Shown: in pieces, positions 18,463 through 28,523 of the stretch
How positions within the stretch are numbered: the stretch's first letter is position 1
How the letters are laid out: the number at the start of each line of letters is the position of its first letter
Assembly (NCBI GenBank): GCA_016710335.1
Contig: JADJXQ010000025.1
Coordinates: 1-64,000 of the forward strand
Origin: Rhodospirillales bacterium
GTDB lineage: Bacteria; Pseudomonadota; Alphaproteobacteria; Rhodospirillales; Defluviicoccaceae
DNA length: 64,000 nt
Direction: 5' to 3'
The notes under the pieces: generated by a model
Seen by the model: only the letters and a program-made list of their open reading frames with translations
Told to the model about the DNA's origin: nothing
Databases searched by the model: none
Position numbers and translations under genes: made by a program

Positions 18463-19912
18463 CTTGCTGAATGGATTCGATGTCGAGGTGACGGGTACGA
18501 CGGAGAGCAAACGAAGCCACATTACGGGTTTGACCAGCGACTCACGGCAGGTCAAGCCGGGCTACCTGTTCGCGGCATTGCCGGGTGGCCGGACCGACGG
18601 CACTGCCTTCATCTCCGAATCTATCGCCCGCGGCGCCGCCGCGGTGCTCACGCGGGCGCCCGACTTCGAGCGGCGGGAGTCCGTCGCGGTGATCGTTGAC
18701 GCCAACCCACGGCGCCGCCTCGCGCTGCTGGCAAGCCGCTTCTACGGTCGGCAGCCGGATGTCGTCGCCGCCGTCACCGGCACCAACGGCAAGACCTCCG
18801 TCGTCAGTTTCCTGCGCCAGATCTGGACGCATGCCGGCCGCGCGGCCGCCAGCGTCGGCACGCTCGGCGTTCAGGCGCCGGACGCCGCGCGCTCCGGCAG
18901 CCTAACCACCCCCGATCCGGTCGAGTTGCACGCGACCCTCGCCGAACTCGCCGACGCCGGCGTCGATCATCTGGCGCTGGAGGCGTCGAGCCACGGGCTC
19001 TCCCAGCACCGGCTCGACGGGGTGCGCATCGCGGCGGCGGCGTTCACCAACCTCACCCGCGAACACCTCGACTATCACGGCTCAATGGCGGATTATCTCG
19101 ACGCCAAGCGGCGTCTGTTCGCGGAGCTTGTAGACGCCGGCGGCAGCTGTGTGGTCAACGCCGACGATGCCGCCGGTGCGGAAATGATCGCCGCCGCCGA
19201 GCCGCGCGGAATCGCGGTCATGACCTACGGGCATGCCGGACGGGACGTGCGTCTGACGGCTATCACGCCGGCGGCCGAGGGTCAGCGGCTCGAACTGGTC
19301 GTCGAAGGCAAGACACACTGCGTGTCAGTGCCTCTGGTCGGCGTCTTTCAGGCATCCAACGCGCTATGTGCAGCCGCCCTCGCGATGGCGACCCGGGTTC
19401 CGGCCGAGGTGACGGTCCAGGCACTGATGGCGCTGCAGGGGGTGCGTGGACGCCTGGAGCTGGCAGCGCGACTCGACAGCGGCGCGCGCGTTTATGTGGA
19501 TTACGCCCACACGCCGGATGCCCTGGCGGCGGCGCTGGCGGCGCTGCGTCCGCACGCCGCCGGTCGCCTGATCGTCGTGTTCGGCTGCGGCGGCGACCGC
19601 GACGCGGGCAAGCGACCGGAGATGGGGCGGATCGCCGCGGTCCTCGCAGACCACGTCATCGTCACCGACGACAATCCACGCGGCGAAGACTCCGCCGCCA
19701 TCCGTCGCGCCATCCTGGCCGGCTGTCCGAGCGCGACGGAGATCGGCGACCGCGCCGAAGCCATCGCCGCCGCGGTCGCCATGCTGGGTACGGGCGACGT
19801 GCTCCTGATCGCCGGCAAAGGACACGAGACCGGCCAGATAGTCGGCGACCGCGTCCTGCCGTTCGATGATGCCGCGGCGGTTCGCTGCGCGGCCGCCGGG
19901 AGGCAAGCATGA
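18449..19912 (+). CDS. murE: UDP-MurNAc-L-Ala-D-Glu: meso-DAP ligase MurE
   Basis: 487 residues. ATP loop TGTNGKTSVVSF (about 110), the carbamylated-lysine region LDAKRRLF, and the amino-acid specificity motif DDNPRGED. DNPR is the signature for meso-diaminopimelate rather than lysine, so the cell wall is DAP type. Adds the third residue of the peptide stem in the cytoplasm. The GTG start lies inside the ftsI end; the stop overlaps the murF ATG as ATGA. Confidence 0.97.
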   Translation: MRLTDLLNGFDVEVTGTTESKRSHITGLTSDSRQVKPGYLFAALPGGRTDGTAFISESIARGAAAVLTRAPDFERRESVAVIVDANPRRRLALLASRFYGRQPDVVAAVTGTNGKTSVVSFLRQIWTHAGRAAASVGTLGVQAPDAARSGSLTTPDPVELHATLAELADAGVDHLALEASSHGLSQHRLDGVRIAAAAFTNLTREHLDYHGSMADYLDAKRRLFAELVDAGGSCVVNADDAAGAEMIAAAEPRGIAVMTYGHAGRDVRLTAITPAAEGQRLELVVEGKTHCVSVPLVGVFQASNALCAAALAMATRVPAEVTVQALMALQGVRGRLELAARLDSGARVYVDYAHTPDALAAALAALRPHAAGRLIVVFGCGGDRDAGKRPEMGRIAAVLADHVIVTDDNPRGEDSAAIRRAILAGCPSATEIGDRAEAIAAAVAMLGTGDVLLIAGKGHETGQIVGDRVLPFDDAAAVRCAAAGRQA

Positions 19913-21361
19913 AGACTCTTCCGCAGCCATTGTGGACCGCCGCGGAGGCGGTTGCGGCCGTTTCCGGTCGCAGCGACGGCGCCTGGCGGGCTACCGGCGT
20001 CTCCATCGACAGCCGCACGGTGGAGCGGGGGGACCTGTTCATCGCGCTCGGCGGTCCGAACTTCGACGGGCACGACTTTGTGGCCGAGGCGCTCGACAAG
20101 GGTGCGGCGGCGGCCATGGTCGCTCGTCGTCCCGGCGACGTGGCCGGCGACGCGCCGCTGCTGTTCGTCGACGACACGCTGGAGGGGTTGTGCGCCCTCG
20201 CCCGCGCCGCGCGCTCGCGGAGCCGGGCACGGGTCATCGCGATAACCGGCAGCGTCGGCAAGACCGGAGTCAAGGAGGCGACCCGCATCGCGTTGTCGGC
20301 CCAGGCGACCACCGCGGCCAGCGAAGGCAGCCTCAACAACCATTGGGGCGTGCCGCTCAGCCTCGCCCGTCTGCCGCGCGAGGCGCGGTTCGCGGTGTTC
20401 GAACTCGGCATGAACCATCCGGGAGAGATCACGCCGCTGGCGCTGCTGGTACGCCCGCACGTCGCCGCCATTACGACCATCGAGGCGGTCCACCGGGCGC
20501 ACTTCTCCTCGATCGAGGCCATCGCCGATGCCAAGGCGGAGATCTTCGTCGGCGTTGAGCCGGGCGGGGCGGCGGTGCTCAACCGGGACAACGACCAGTT
20601 CGCGCGTCTCGCACAGGCGGCCGGCGCAGCGGGAGTGGCGGCGGTAATCTCTTTCGGCCGTCATCCGGACGCCGGGGTTTGCGCGATCGAGGAACTGACC
20701 GACTCGGCAGGGTCGTCGGTGGTTGCCCGGATCGCCGGCGAAACCGTGGAGTACCGGTTGAACGTGCCGGGGCGGCACTGGGTCGGCAACAGTCTCTGCG
20801 TCCTTGCCGCAGTGGCCGCCGCCGGCGGCGACGTGCGCGCCGCGGCCCGGGCGCTGGCGGCATTCACGCCATCCAAAGGCCGCGGCCAGCGCTTCATCAT
20901 TCGAGTGGAGACCGGCGCCTTCACCCTGATCGACGACAGCTACAACGCTTCGCCGGTCTCCATGGTGGCGGCGCTCGACGTGCTCGGCAGCATGCGCCCC
21001 GGATCAACCGGCCGTCGCATCGCGGTGCTGGGCGACATGCTGGAACTGGGCGACGGCCCGCGGCGCTGCATCCCGCCCTGGTCGACCCGCTGCCCGCGCA
21101 CGAGGTTCGACCTGGTCTTCACCCGCTGGCAGCGAGATGATCCACCTGTTTGACGCTCTCCCGTCGGAGATGCGGGGCGGACACGCGCCCGATGCGGCTG
21201 CCCTGGCGCCGCTGGTCTCTGCCTGCGTGCACTCCGGCGACGTGGTCGCGGTCAAGGGCTCGGCGGCTAGCCGGATGGGCCTCGTCGTCAACGCCCTGAA
21301 GGCGCTGGATGCCGGCGTCGACGCCCACCATGCCGACAGCCGCACCGCTTCGCGGACGTAA
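19909..21361 (+). CDS. murF: UDP-MurNAc-tripeptide: D-Ala-D-Ala ligase MurF, three frameshifts
   Basis: About 483 residues when repaired. Motifs: SIDSRTVERGDLFIAL, ATP loop ITGSVGKTGVKEATR, ELGMNHPGEI, and DDSYNASPVSM. The frame is lost three times in 75 bases: one C is missing near 21052 (before the AALHPALVDPL segment), one T is extra near 21107 (EVDLVF) and one C is extra near 21123 (AGSEMIHLFDALP). The end, through GDVVAVKGSAASRM, is then in frame to the TAA at 21359. Counting these changes gives exactly 484 codons. As the gene is essential and single copy in such clusters, these are probably sequence errors. Confidence 0.92.
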
Positions 21362-21375
21362 GGGAGGACGCCCGC

Positions 21376-22464
21376 GTGCTGTATCACCTGCTCTTCCCCC
21401 TGGCAGACCAGATCTCGTTCCTGAACGTGTTCCGCTACCTCACGTTTCGGACGGCGGGCGCGGTGGTGACCGCGCTGGTCATCAGCTTCATCCTGGGGCC
21501 GTGGCTGATCCGCTGGCTGAAAGCGCCAGCCGCGGCGGCCAGCCGATCCGCGACGACGGGCCGGAGAGCCATCTGCTGACCAAGAAGGGCACGCCGACCA
21601 TGGGCGGCTTTCTGATCCTGATCGCGCTTGCTCTGTCGACCCTGCTGTGGGCCGACCTCGGCAACGGCTTCATCTGGGTGGTGCTGTGCGTCACCATCGG
21701 CTACGGCACCATCGGCTTCCTCGACGACTACCGCAAGGTCGCGCTCCGCAACTCGAAGGGCATTCCGCCGCGGCTTAAGCTGTTGCTGCAGCTTGCGATC
21801 GCCGGGGTGGCGGCGGTATGGATCACGGCGCTGACGACCCCCGACCTGCGTCAGACCCTTGCTGTCCCGTTCTTCAAGGACGTGCTGCTGCATCTCGGCT
21901 GGTTCTTCGTGCTCTTCGGCGATGCTGGTCATCGTCGGCGCGTCCAATGCCGTCAACCTGACCGACGGCCTGGACGGCCTCGCCATCGTGCCGGTGATGA
22001 TCGCCGCCGCCACCTTCGCGCTGATCGCCTATCTCGCCGGCAACGCCATCTTCGCCAACTACCTGCAGATCCACCACGTGCCCGGCTCCGGCGAGCTGGC
22101 CGTGCTGTGCGGCGCGTTGATCGGCGCCGGGCTGGGCTTCCTCTGGTTCAACGCGCCGCCGGCCATGGTCTTCATGGGCGACACCGGCTCGCTGGCCTGC
22201 GGCGGCGCGCTCGGCGCCATCGCGGTCGCCACCAAGCACGAGCTGGTGCTGGCCATCATCGGCGGCCTGTTCGTGCTCGAGACCGTCTCGGTGATCGTCC
22301 AGGTCGTGTCGTTCAAGCTGACCGGCAAGCGCGTCTTCCGCATGGCGCCGCTGCACCACCACTTCGAGAAGAAGGGCTGGGCGGAGCCCACCATCGTCAT
22401 CCGCTTCTGGATCATCGCCTCGATCCTGGCGTTGGCCGGCTTGGCGACGCTGAAGCTCAGGTGA
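21376..22464 (+). CDS. mraY: Phospho-MurNAc-pentapeptide transferase MraY, two frameshifts
   Basis: Starts with GTG at 21376 (GGGAGG upstream) as MLYHLLFPLADQISFLNVFRY, the family N-terminus. The frame shifts near 21520-21535 (RWLKA into GGQPIRDDGPESHLLTKKGT, one base missing) and near 21918 (one extra G before MLVIVGASNAVNLTDGLDGLA). Restored length is about 362 residues, as usual. Key motifs: TKKGTPTMGG, FLDDYRK, NLTDGLDGL, FMGDTGSL and MAPLHHHFEKKGW. A ten-helix membrane enzyme that makes lipid I. Errors are more likely than true inactivation. Confidence 0.93.
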
Positions 22465-22471
22465 GGCGGCG

Positions 22472-23843
22472 ATGACGATCGATCTCACCGTCCTCGGTCC
22501 CCACCCCGTCGCCGTTCTCGGCCTCGGCCGCAGCGGCCTCGCTTCAGCTCAGGCGCTGGCGGCGAGCGGAATCGCTTGCTGGGCATGGGACGACGACGCA
22601 TCGGCCCGAGCGCGCGCGGCGGTTGCCGGCGTTTCGCCGGTTGATCTTGCTACCGTTGATCTGTCCCAGGCGAAGGTGCTGGTGCTGAGCCCCGGCATCC
22701 CGCACGGGCATCCTTACGCGCATCCGGTCGTCGAGCGGGCTCGGCAGGCTGGCTGCTCAGTCGTCTGCGATGTGGAGCTGCTCGGCCAGGCGCAGCCCGA
22801 CGCGGTGTTCGTCGGCATCACCGGCACCAACGGCAAGTCGACCACGACGGCGCTGATCGGCCACATCCTTGCGCACGCCGGGCGGCGCTGCGCCGTCGGC
22901 GCCAACATCGGCGTTGCGGCTCTGACCCTGCCGCCGCTCGGGGCCGGCGGCATCTACGTGCTGGAGCTGTCGTCCTACCAACTCGAATTGATGCCGACAC
23001 TGGCGTTGTACGTCGCCGTTCTGCTCAACATCAGCCCCGACCACCTCGACCGCCACGGCGGCATGGACGGCTACGTTTCCGCCAAGCGCCGCGTTTTCCG
23101 GGGCCAGTCGGCGGGCGCCACCGCCGTCATAGGCGTCGACGACGCCGGCAGCCGCGCCATTCGCGACGGCCTTCCGCCCGAGACCGTGATCCCGATCTCC
23201 GGCCACGGTGGCGTTGCGGGCGGGGTCTACGCGGAGGGCGGGCTTCTCATGGACGCGCGCCGCGGCGCGGCGACGGCGGTCCTGGATCTGAGCGCGGCGC
23301 CGGCCCTTCCCGGCGCGCACAACGCCCAGAACGCCGCAGCGGCGTTCGCGACGGCGGCGGCGCTGGGGGTTGAGCGCGACGTCATCGCCGCCGCGATCTG
23401 CAGCTTCCGCGGCCTCGCCCATCGCCAGGAACTGGTCGCGGTGATCGATGACATCGCCTACGTCAACGACAGTAAGGCGACCAATGCGGACGCCGCGGCG
23501 CGGGCGCTCGCCTGCTACGACGCCGTCTACTGGATTGCCGGCGGGCGCGCCAAGGAGGGTGGGCTTGCCGGCCGTCGCCCCCCACCTCGCGCGCGTCCGC
23601 CACGCTTTCCTGATCGGCGAGGCGGCGGAGCCGTTTGCGGCCGAACTCGCCGGCCGGGTGCCGACCAGCCTGTGCGGCACCCTGGCTGCGGCCGTTGCCG
23701 CGGCGCGGGCCCAGGCCCACAGCAATGGCGTCGCTCGTCCCACGGTGCTGCTCTCGCCGGCGTGCGCGTCCTTCGACCAGTTCGAGAATTTCGAGGCGCG
23801 CGGCGACAGCTTTCGGCATCTGGTGGAGGCGATCGGCGCATGA
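22472..23843 (+). CDS. murD: UDP-MurNAc-L-Ala: D-Glu ligase MurD, one frameshift
   Basis: About 456 residues when repaired. AVLGLGRSGLAS at the N-terminus, SPGIPHGHP, ATP loop TGTNGKSTTTALIGH, ELSSYQLE, NDSKATNADA and a C-terminal SPACASFDQFENFEARGD. One extra G near 23570 throws the last 90 residues (APHLARVRHAFLIGEAAEPF) into another frame. The unshifted frame happens to stay open into ftsW, giving a false murD-ftsW fusion. The stop overlaps the ftsW ATG (ATGA). Confidence 0.93.
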
Positions 23844-24960
23844 CCACATTCGCCCGCACCGACACCAGTTTGCTGAGCCGCTGGTGGTGGACCGTCGACC
23901 GATGGACCCTCGGCGCCGTCCTGTTGATGGTGTCCGCCGGCGTGGTGCTCATCATGGCGGCGTCGCCGGCGGTGGCGGAACGCTTCGGCTACCAGGCATT
24001 TCATTTCGCCCAGCGCCAGTATGCCTATCTTCCGCTGGCGCTCGCCGCGTTGTTTCTGACCTCGACCGAGGCGTGCTGGCGCCGCATTGGCGTCGTGGCA
24101 TTCTGCGTGGCGCTGGTGCTCACCGCTGCTCACCCTCTTCCTCGGGCTGGAGATCAACGGGGCGACCTCGCTGGCTCTGATCGGCGGCCGTCTCGATCCA
24201 GCCGTCGGAGTTCCTCAAGCCGGCCTTTGCCGTGGTCTCGGCGTGGCTGATCAGCGCCGGGCGGATCGATGCGCGCTTTCCCGGCGGCATCCTGGCGCTG
24301 CTGGTCGGCGCGACCGTGCGCTGCTGCTGCTGCCGCAGCCGGACCTCGGCATGGACCGTGATGGTGGCCTTCGGTGTGGGGCGTGCAGTTGTTCCTTGCC
24401 GGCCTGCCGCTGACCGTGATCGTGCTGATCGGCTTTCTGTTCCTTGCCGCCGGGGTCGGCGCCTATTTCACCTTCAACCACGTGCATATGCGCGTCGATC
24501 ACTTCCTCGACCCGACCGCCGGCGACGGCTTCCAGGTAAGCCAAGCGTTGGACGCCTTCCGCCAGGGCGGGCTGGTTCGGCCGCGGTCCGGGCGAGGGTC
24601 GGGTCAAGGAAATCCTCCCCGACGCCCATTCCGATTTCATCCTTGCCGTCGCCGGCGAGGAGTTCGGCCTGGTCGTCTGTCTCCTGATCGTCGGCCTGTT
24701 CGCGTTCGTGGTGCTGAGGGGGTTTGCGCGGGCGCTCAAGGACGAAGACATGTTCGTGATCCTGGCCGCCGCCGGCCTGCTCGCCCAGTTCGGCCTTCAG
24801 GCCCTGGTCAACATGGCGTCGACCATTCACCTGATCCCGCCCAAGGGCATCACCTTGCCGTTCATCTCCTACGGCGGCTCGTCGCTGCTGGCGGTGGGGC
24901 TGGGCATGGGCATGGTGCTGGCGCTGACCCGCCGGCGCCCGGCGGCTGGGGTCTGGATGA
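23840..24960 (+). CDS. ftsW: Lipid II polymerase / divisome protein FtsW, about seven frameshifts
   Basis: Begins MTTFARTDTSLLSRWWWTVD in an ATGA overlap with murD. FtsW segments recur in all three frames: GAVLLMVSAGVVLIMAASPA, LFLGLEINGAT, VVSAWLISAGRIDARFPGG, LLLLPQPDLGM, WGVQLFLAGLPLTVIVLIGF, DAHSDFILAVAGEEFGLV and PFISYGGSSLLAVGLGMGM. Approximate shift sites: 24126, 24165-24190, 24320, 24355, 24372, 24575 and 24942, mostly single extra G or C. Correcting them gives about 371 residues, the family length, with a TGA at 24958 overlapping the murG start. The SEDS glycosyltransferase works with FtsI. Confidence 0.9.
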
Positions 24961-26119
24961 CCCCGCCATTCCCCGATCATGCCGCCGCGGCGGCCCCGCT
25001 GGTCGTCCTTGCCGCTGGCGGCACCGGTGGCCACATGTTCCCGGCGGAATCGCTTGCGTCGGAGTTGATGTCGCGCGGCGTCCGTCTGGCGCTGTTCACC
25101 GACCGCCGCGGCGGCGTCTTCGGCGGGACCCTTGATGCGCTCGAGGTGCATCGTCTCCATGCCGGCGCCGTCGCCGGTGGCAGCCTGGCGCAACGCATGG
25201 TCAGCCTGTACCGGCAGGCGCGAGGCTTCGTGCAGGCGCGAAGGCTGCTGAAGCGCCTGAAGCCGGACGCGGTGGTCGGCTTCGGTGGCTATGCGTCCGT
25301 GCCGACGATGCTGGCCGCAGTGTCCACGGCTCCCCGCATGCCGACGGTGATCCACGAGCAGAACGCCGTGCTCGGCCGGGCGAACCGGCTTGTCGTCAGC
25401 CGCGTTGACCGCATCGCCACCGTATTCGGACAAGTCAAAGGCGTTCCCCCCGCTGCCGCCGCCAAAGTCGTGCGGGTCGGCATGCCGGTGCGCGCGGCGT
25501 TCCTGAAGAGCCGCGCGGCGCCCTATCCCGACCTGAACCACAGCAGCACCATCCACATTCTCGTGCTCGGCGGTAGTCAAGGCGCCCAGGTGTTCGCCGA
25601 GGTGGTGCCGGTGGCGCTGGCCCCCTGCCTCCGGCGCTCAGCGGCCGGATCCGGGTCGCGCAGCAATGCCGCCGGGAGGACCTGGACACGGTCCGCGAGA
25701 CGTATCGCAGCATCGGCGTCGAAGCGCAGGTGTCGATGTTTTTCCGCGATGTGCCGGAGCGACTGGCCGCAAGCCACCTGCTGATCGCCCGCGCCGGCGC
25801 CTCCACGGTGGCCGAGATGGCCATCGTCGGACGCCCCGCGATACTCGTTCCGTATCCTCACGCCGCCGACGGTCACCAGGCCGCCAATGCCCTCGCCGCC
25901 GCCGCGGCCGGCGCCGCGTGGGTGTTCCCGCAATCTAAGTTCACGCCCGATGCCTTGGCAGAATGCCTGGACTACGTCTTTGCCGACCCGGAACACCTCT
26001 ATCAGGCCGTGGAACGGGCCTGGACGTTCGGTCAGCCCGAGGCGGCCGAACGGTTCGCCGACGTCGTGTGCGAGCTTCTCGCCATGGCCGGCGGACCTGA
26101 GGGGAGGGCAGCGGCATGA
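24957..26119 (+). CDS. murG: UDP-GlcNAc: lipid I GlcNAc-transferase MurG, one frameshift
   Basis: 387 residues when repaired. N-terminal VVLAAGGTGGHMFPAESLA (the GGTGGH loop), VVGFGGYASVPTM, HEQNAVLGRANR, LVLGGSQGAQ, then RAGASTVAEMAIVGRPAILVPYPHAADGHQ in the shifted frame. One base is missing near 25620-25624 (ALAALPPALSGRI expected). Makes lipid II at the inner face of the membrane. The start is the ATG at 24957; the same frame continues backwards into ftsW only because of an upstream indel. ATGA overlap with murC. Confidence 0.93.
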
Positions 26120-27573
26120 AGACGCTCCCCCTCGACGTCGGCACCATCCATTTCGTCGGCATCGGCGGCATCGGCATGAGCGGCATCGCCGAGGTGCTGC
26201 ACAATCTCGGCTACGCCGTCCAGGGCAGCGACCTCGCCGACAACGCCAACACGGCGCGGCTGCGGGCGCTCGGCATTCCGGTCCGCATCGGCCACGACGC
26301 GGCCAACCTCGGCGAAGCGCGGGTGGTCGTCGTCTCCACGGCGGTGCGGGGCGACAACCCGGAGGTAGCCGCCGCCCGCAGGGGCTTGGTGCCGGTGGTG
26401 CGCCGCGCCGAAATGCTGGCTCAGATCATGCGGCTCAAGTGGTCGATCGCCGTAGGCGGCACCCACGGCAAGACGACGACCACGTCACTGATTGCTTCGG
26501 TCCTATACGCCGCCGGGAAGGACCCGACGGTCATCAACGGCGGCATCATCAATGCGTGGGGCTCCAACGCCCGGCTCGGCGACGGCGACTGGGTGGTCGC
26601 CGAAGCGGATGAATCCGACGGCACCTTCCTCAAGCTGCCGGCAACGGTCTGCGTCGTCACCAACATCGATCCCGAGCATCTCGATCACTTCGGCAACTTT
26701 GATGCGTTGCGGGAAGCATTCGTCGCCTTCATCTCCAGCGTGCCGTTCTACGGGTTCGCCGCGCTGTGCACTGATCACCCTGAAGTCCAAGGGATCCTGC
26801 CTCGGGTCTCTGATCGTCGCATCGTCACCTACGGCTTCAGCCCGCAAGCCGATGTCCGCGCCGTCAACGTCGAGGCGAAGGCCGGCGGCGGCATGGGTTT
26901 CGACGCCATCATCGCCGATCGACGGAGCGAGACCGTGCGGCGGATCGACGGCCTCCGCCTGCCGATGATCGGCCGCCACAACGTCCAGAACGCGCTCGCA
27001 GCGGTGGCGGTCGCCGCCGAGCTCGGCATCGGTGACGAGGTGCTGGCCGATGCGCTGGCCACATTCGGCGGGGTCAACCGCCGCTTCACCCGCACCGGCG
27101 AAGTCGACGGCATCACCATCATTGACGACTACGGCCATCACCCCGTCGAAATCGCCGCGGTGCTGGAGGCGGCGCGGAACGTCACGGACGGTCGCGTCAT
27201 CGCCGTCGTCCAACCCCATCGCTACACCCGCCTGCACTCGCTGTTCGGAGAGTTCTGCGCCTGCTTCAACGATGCCGACGCCGTCGTGGTCGCCGACGTG
27301 TATGCCGCCGGCGAGGCCCCCATCGCCGGCGCCGACCGCGACGCGCTGGTCGCGGGACTGCGGGCCCATGGTCATCGCCGCGCCCTGCCGCTTGCCAGCG
27401 CCGACGACTTGGCCGCCACCGTCGATGAGTTGGCGGCGCCGGGCGATCTGGTGGTCTGCCTCGGCGCCGGCACCATCACCCGATGGGCCCACGACCTGCC
27501 GGGCCGGCTGGCCGAGATCCGCCGCCAGCCGATGCGACCTTCGTCGATGCCCGACGAGAGGGCGGCACGATGA
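26116..27573 (+). CDS. murC: UDP-MurNAc: L-alanine ligase MurC
   Basis: 485 residues, intact. IHFVGIGGIGMSGIAEVL at the N-terminus, ATP loop AVGGTHGKTTTTSLIASVL, EADESDGTFLKLPATVCVVTNIDPEHLDHF, and IIDDYGHHPVEIAAVLEAAR, all MurC hallmarks. Adds the first amino acid to UDP-MurNAc. Coupled to murG and murB by ATGA overlaps. Confidence 0.97.
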   Translation: MKTLPLDVGTIHFVGIGGIGMSGIAEVLHNLGYAVQGSDLADNANTARLRALGIPVRIGHDAANLGEARVVVVSTAVRGDNPEVAAARRGLVPVVRRAEMLAQIMRLKWSIAVGGTHGKTTTTSLIASVLYAAGKDPTVINGGIINAWGSNARLGDGDWVVAEADESDGTFLKLPATVCVVTNIDPEHLDHFGNFDALREAFVAFISSVPFYGFAALCTDHPEVQGILPRVSDRRIVTYGFSPQADVRAVNVEAKAGGGMGFDAIIADRRSETVRRIDGLRLPMIGRHNVQNALAAVAVAAELGIGDEVLADALATFGGVNRRFTRTGEVDGITIIDDYGHHPVEIAAVLEAARNVTDGRVIAVVQPHRYTRLHSLFGEFCACFNDADAVVVADVYAAGEAPIAGADRDALVAGLRAHGHRRALPLASADDLAATVDELAAPGDLVVCLGAGTITRWAHDLPGRLAEIRRQPMRPSSMPDERAAR

Positions 27574-28523
27574 TGCCGGCGCTCCATCATTCACACGGGC
27601 TGATCGAGCGGTTGCCGATGGTGCGTGGCCGCTACACCGCGGGGGCGCCGCTCTCCGGCGTCACCTGGTTCCGCGTCGGCGGCCCGGCGGAGGTCCTGTA
27701 TCGGCCCGCCGACGCCGACGATCTGGCCGCCTTCCTCGCCGCCAGGCCCAAGGATGTTCCGCTGACCGTCCTCGGCGTCGGCTCGAACGTGCTGGTCCGC
27801 GACGGTGGCGTGCCGGGGGTGGTCATCCGCCTCGGACGCGCGTTCGCGGCGACCGAGACGCGGGGGACGGAGATTGTCGCCGGCGCCGGCGCGCTCGACG
27901 TCACCGTCGCGCGTGTCGCGTCCGACTCCGGGATCGCCGGCCTGGAATTCCTGATCGGCATCCCGGGGACGATCGGCGGCGCGCTCCGCATGAATGCCGG
28001 CGCCTTCGGCGGCGAGATCAAGGACGTGGTGGTTGCCGTCGACGCCCTCGATCCGGCCGGCGACCGCAAGAGCCTTGAGCCTGACGACCTCGGCTTCGGC
28101 TACCGTTCGAGCGCCGTGCCCGAAGACTGGATCTTCGTCGGCGCGCGTCTCGTCGGCAGGCCCGACGAGCCCGACGTCATTGCCCGGCGCATAGAGGACA
28201 TCCGCACCCGACGCGACGCGACGCAGCCGACCCGCGTGCGCACCGGCGGCAGCACCTTCGCCAATCCGCCCGGCCATTCGGCATGGCGCCTGATCGACGC
28301 GGCCGGTTGCCGCGGACTCAGGGTCGGTGGCGCCGTCGTCTCGGAGAAGCACTGCAACTTCCTGATCAACACCGGATCGGCGACCGCCGCCGACCTGGAA
28401 GCGCTCGGCGAGGAGGTGCGACGCCGGGTATTCGAAACCTCGGGCGTCCGTCTCGATTGGGAGATCCGCCGCATCGGCGTTCCGACGGCGGCGCCCGCGA
28501 TCCGCGGGGTTTCGCAGCCATGA
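27570..28523 (+). CDS. murB: UDP-N-acetylenolpyruvoylglucosamine reductase MurB
   Basis: 317 residues from the ATG at 27570 (ATGA overlap with murC; a second ATG follows directly). FAD-binding motifs: TWFRVGGPAEVLYRP, LGVGSNVLVRDGGVPGVVIRL, GIPGTIGGALRMNAGAFGGE. Catalytic region: GSTFANPPGHSAWRLIDAAG and VSEKHCNFLIN. The SxFxNP form with LIDAAGCRG marks type II MurB, as in most alphaproteobacteria. It reduces the enolpyruvyl group to lactyl with NADPH. Confidence 0.97.
   Translation: MMPALHHSHGLIERLPMVRGRYTAGAPLSGVTWFRVGGPAEVLYRPADADDLAAFLAARPKDVPLTVLGVGSNVLVRDGGVPGVVIRLGRAFAATETRGTEIVAGAGALDVTVARVASDSGIAGLEFLIGIPGTIGGALRMNAGAFGGEIKDVVVAVDALDPAGDRKSLEPDDLGFGYRSSAVPEDWIFVGARLVGRPDEPDVIARRIEDIRTRRDATQPTRVRTGGSTFANPPGHSAWRLIDAAGCRGLRVGGAVVSEKHCNFLINTGSATAADLEALGEEVRRRVFETSGVRLDWEIRRIGVPTAAPAIRGVSQP

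Noticed and set aside
22472..24250. Apparent MurD-FtsW fusion protein
   Set aside because: The single open frame arises because an extra G near 23570 leaves the MurD frame, while the old frame happens to stay open to the ftsW start. The true MurD end and an ATGA junction are present in the other frame.
21000..25700. Programmed ribosomal frameshifting in the dcw cluster
   Set aside because: There are too many sites, in different directions, without slippery heptamers or shared signals, and correcting them simply restores normal-length proteins.
24708..25784. Apparent FtsW-MurG fusion protein
   Set aside because: An indel near 24942 hides the ftsW stop; a TGA overlapping the murG ATG is found at 24958-24960 once the frame is corrected.
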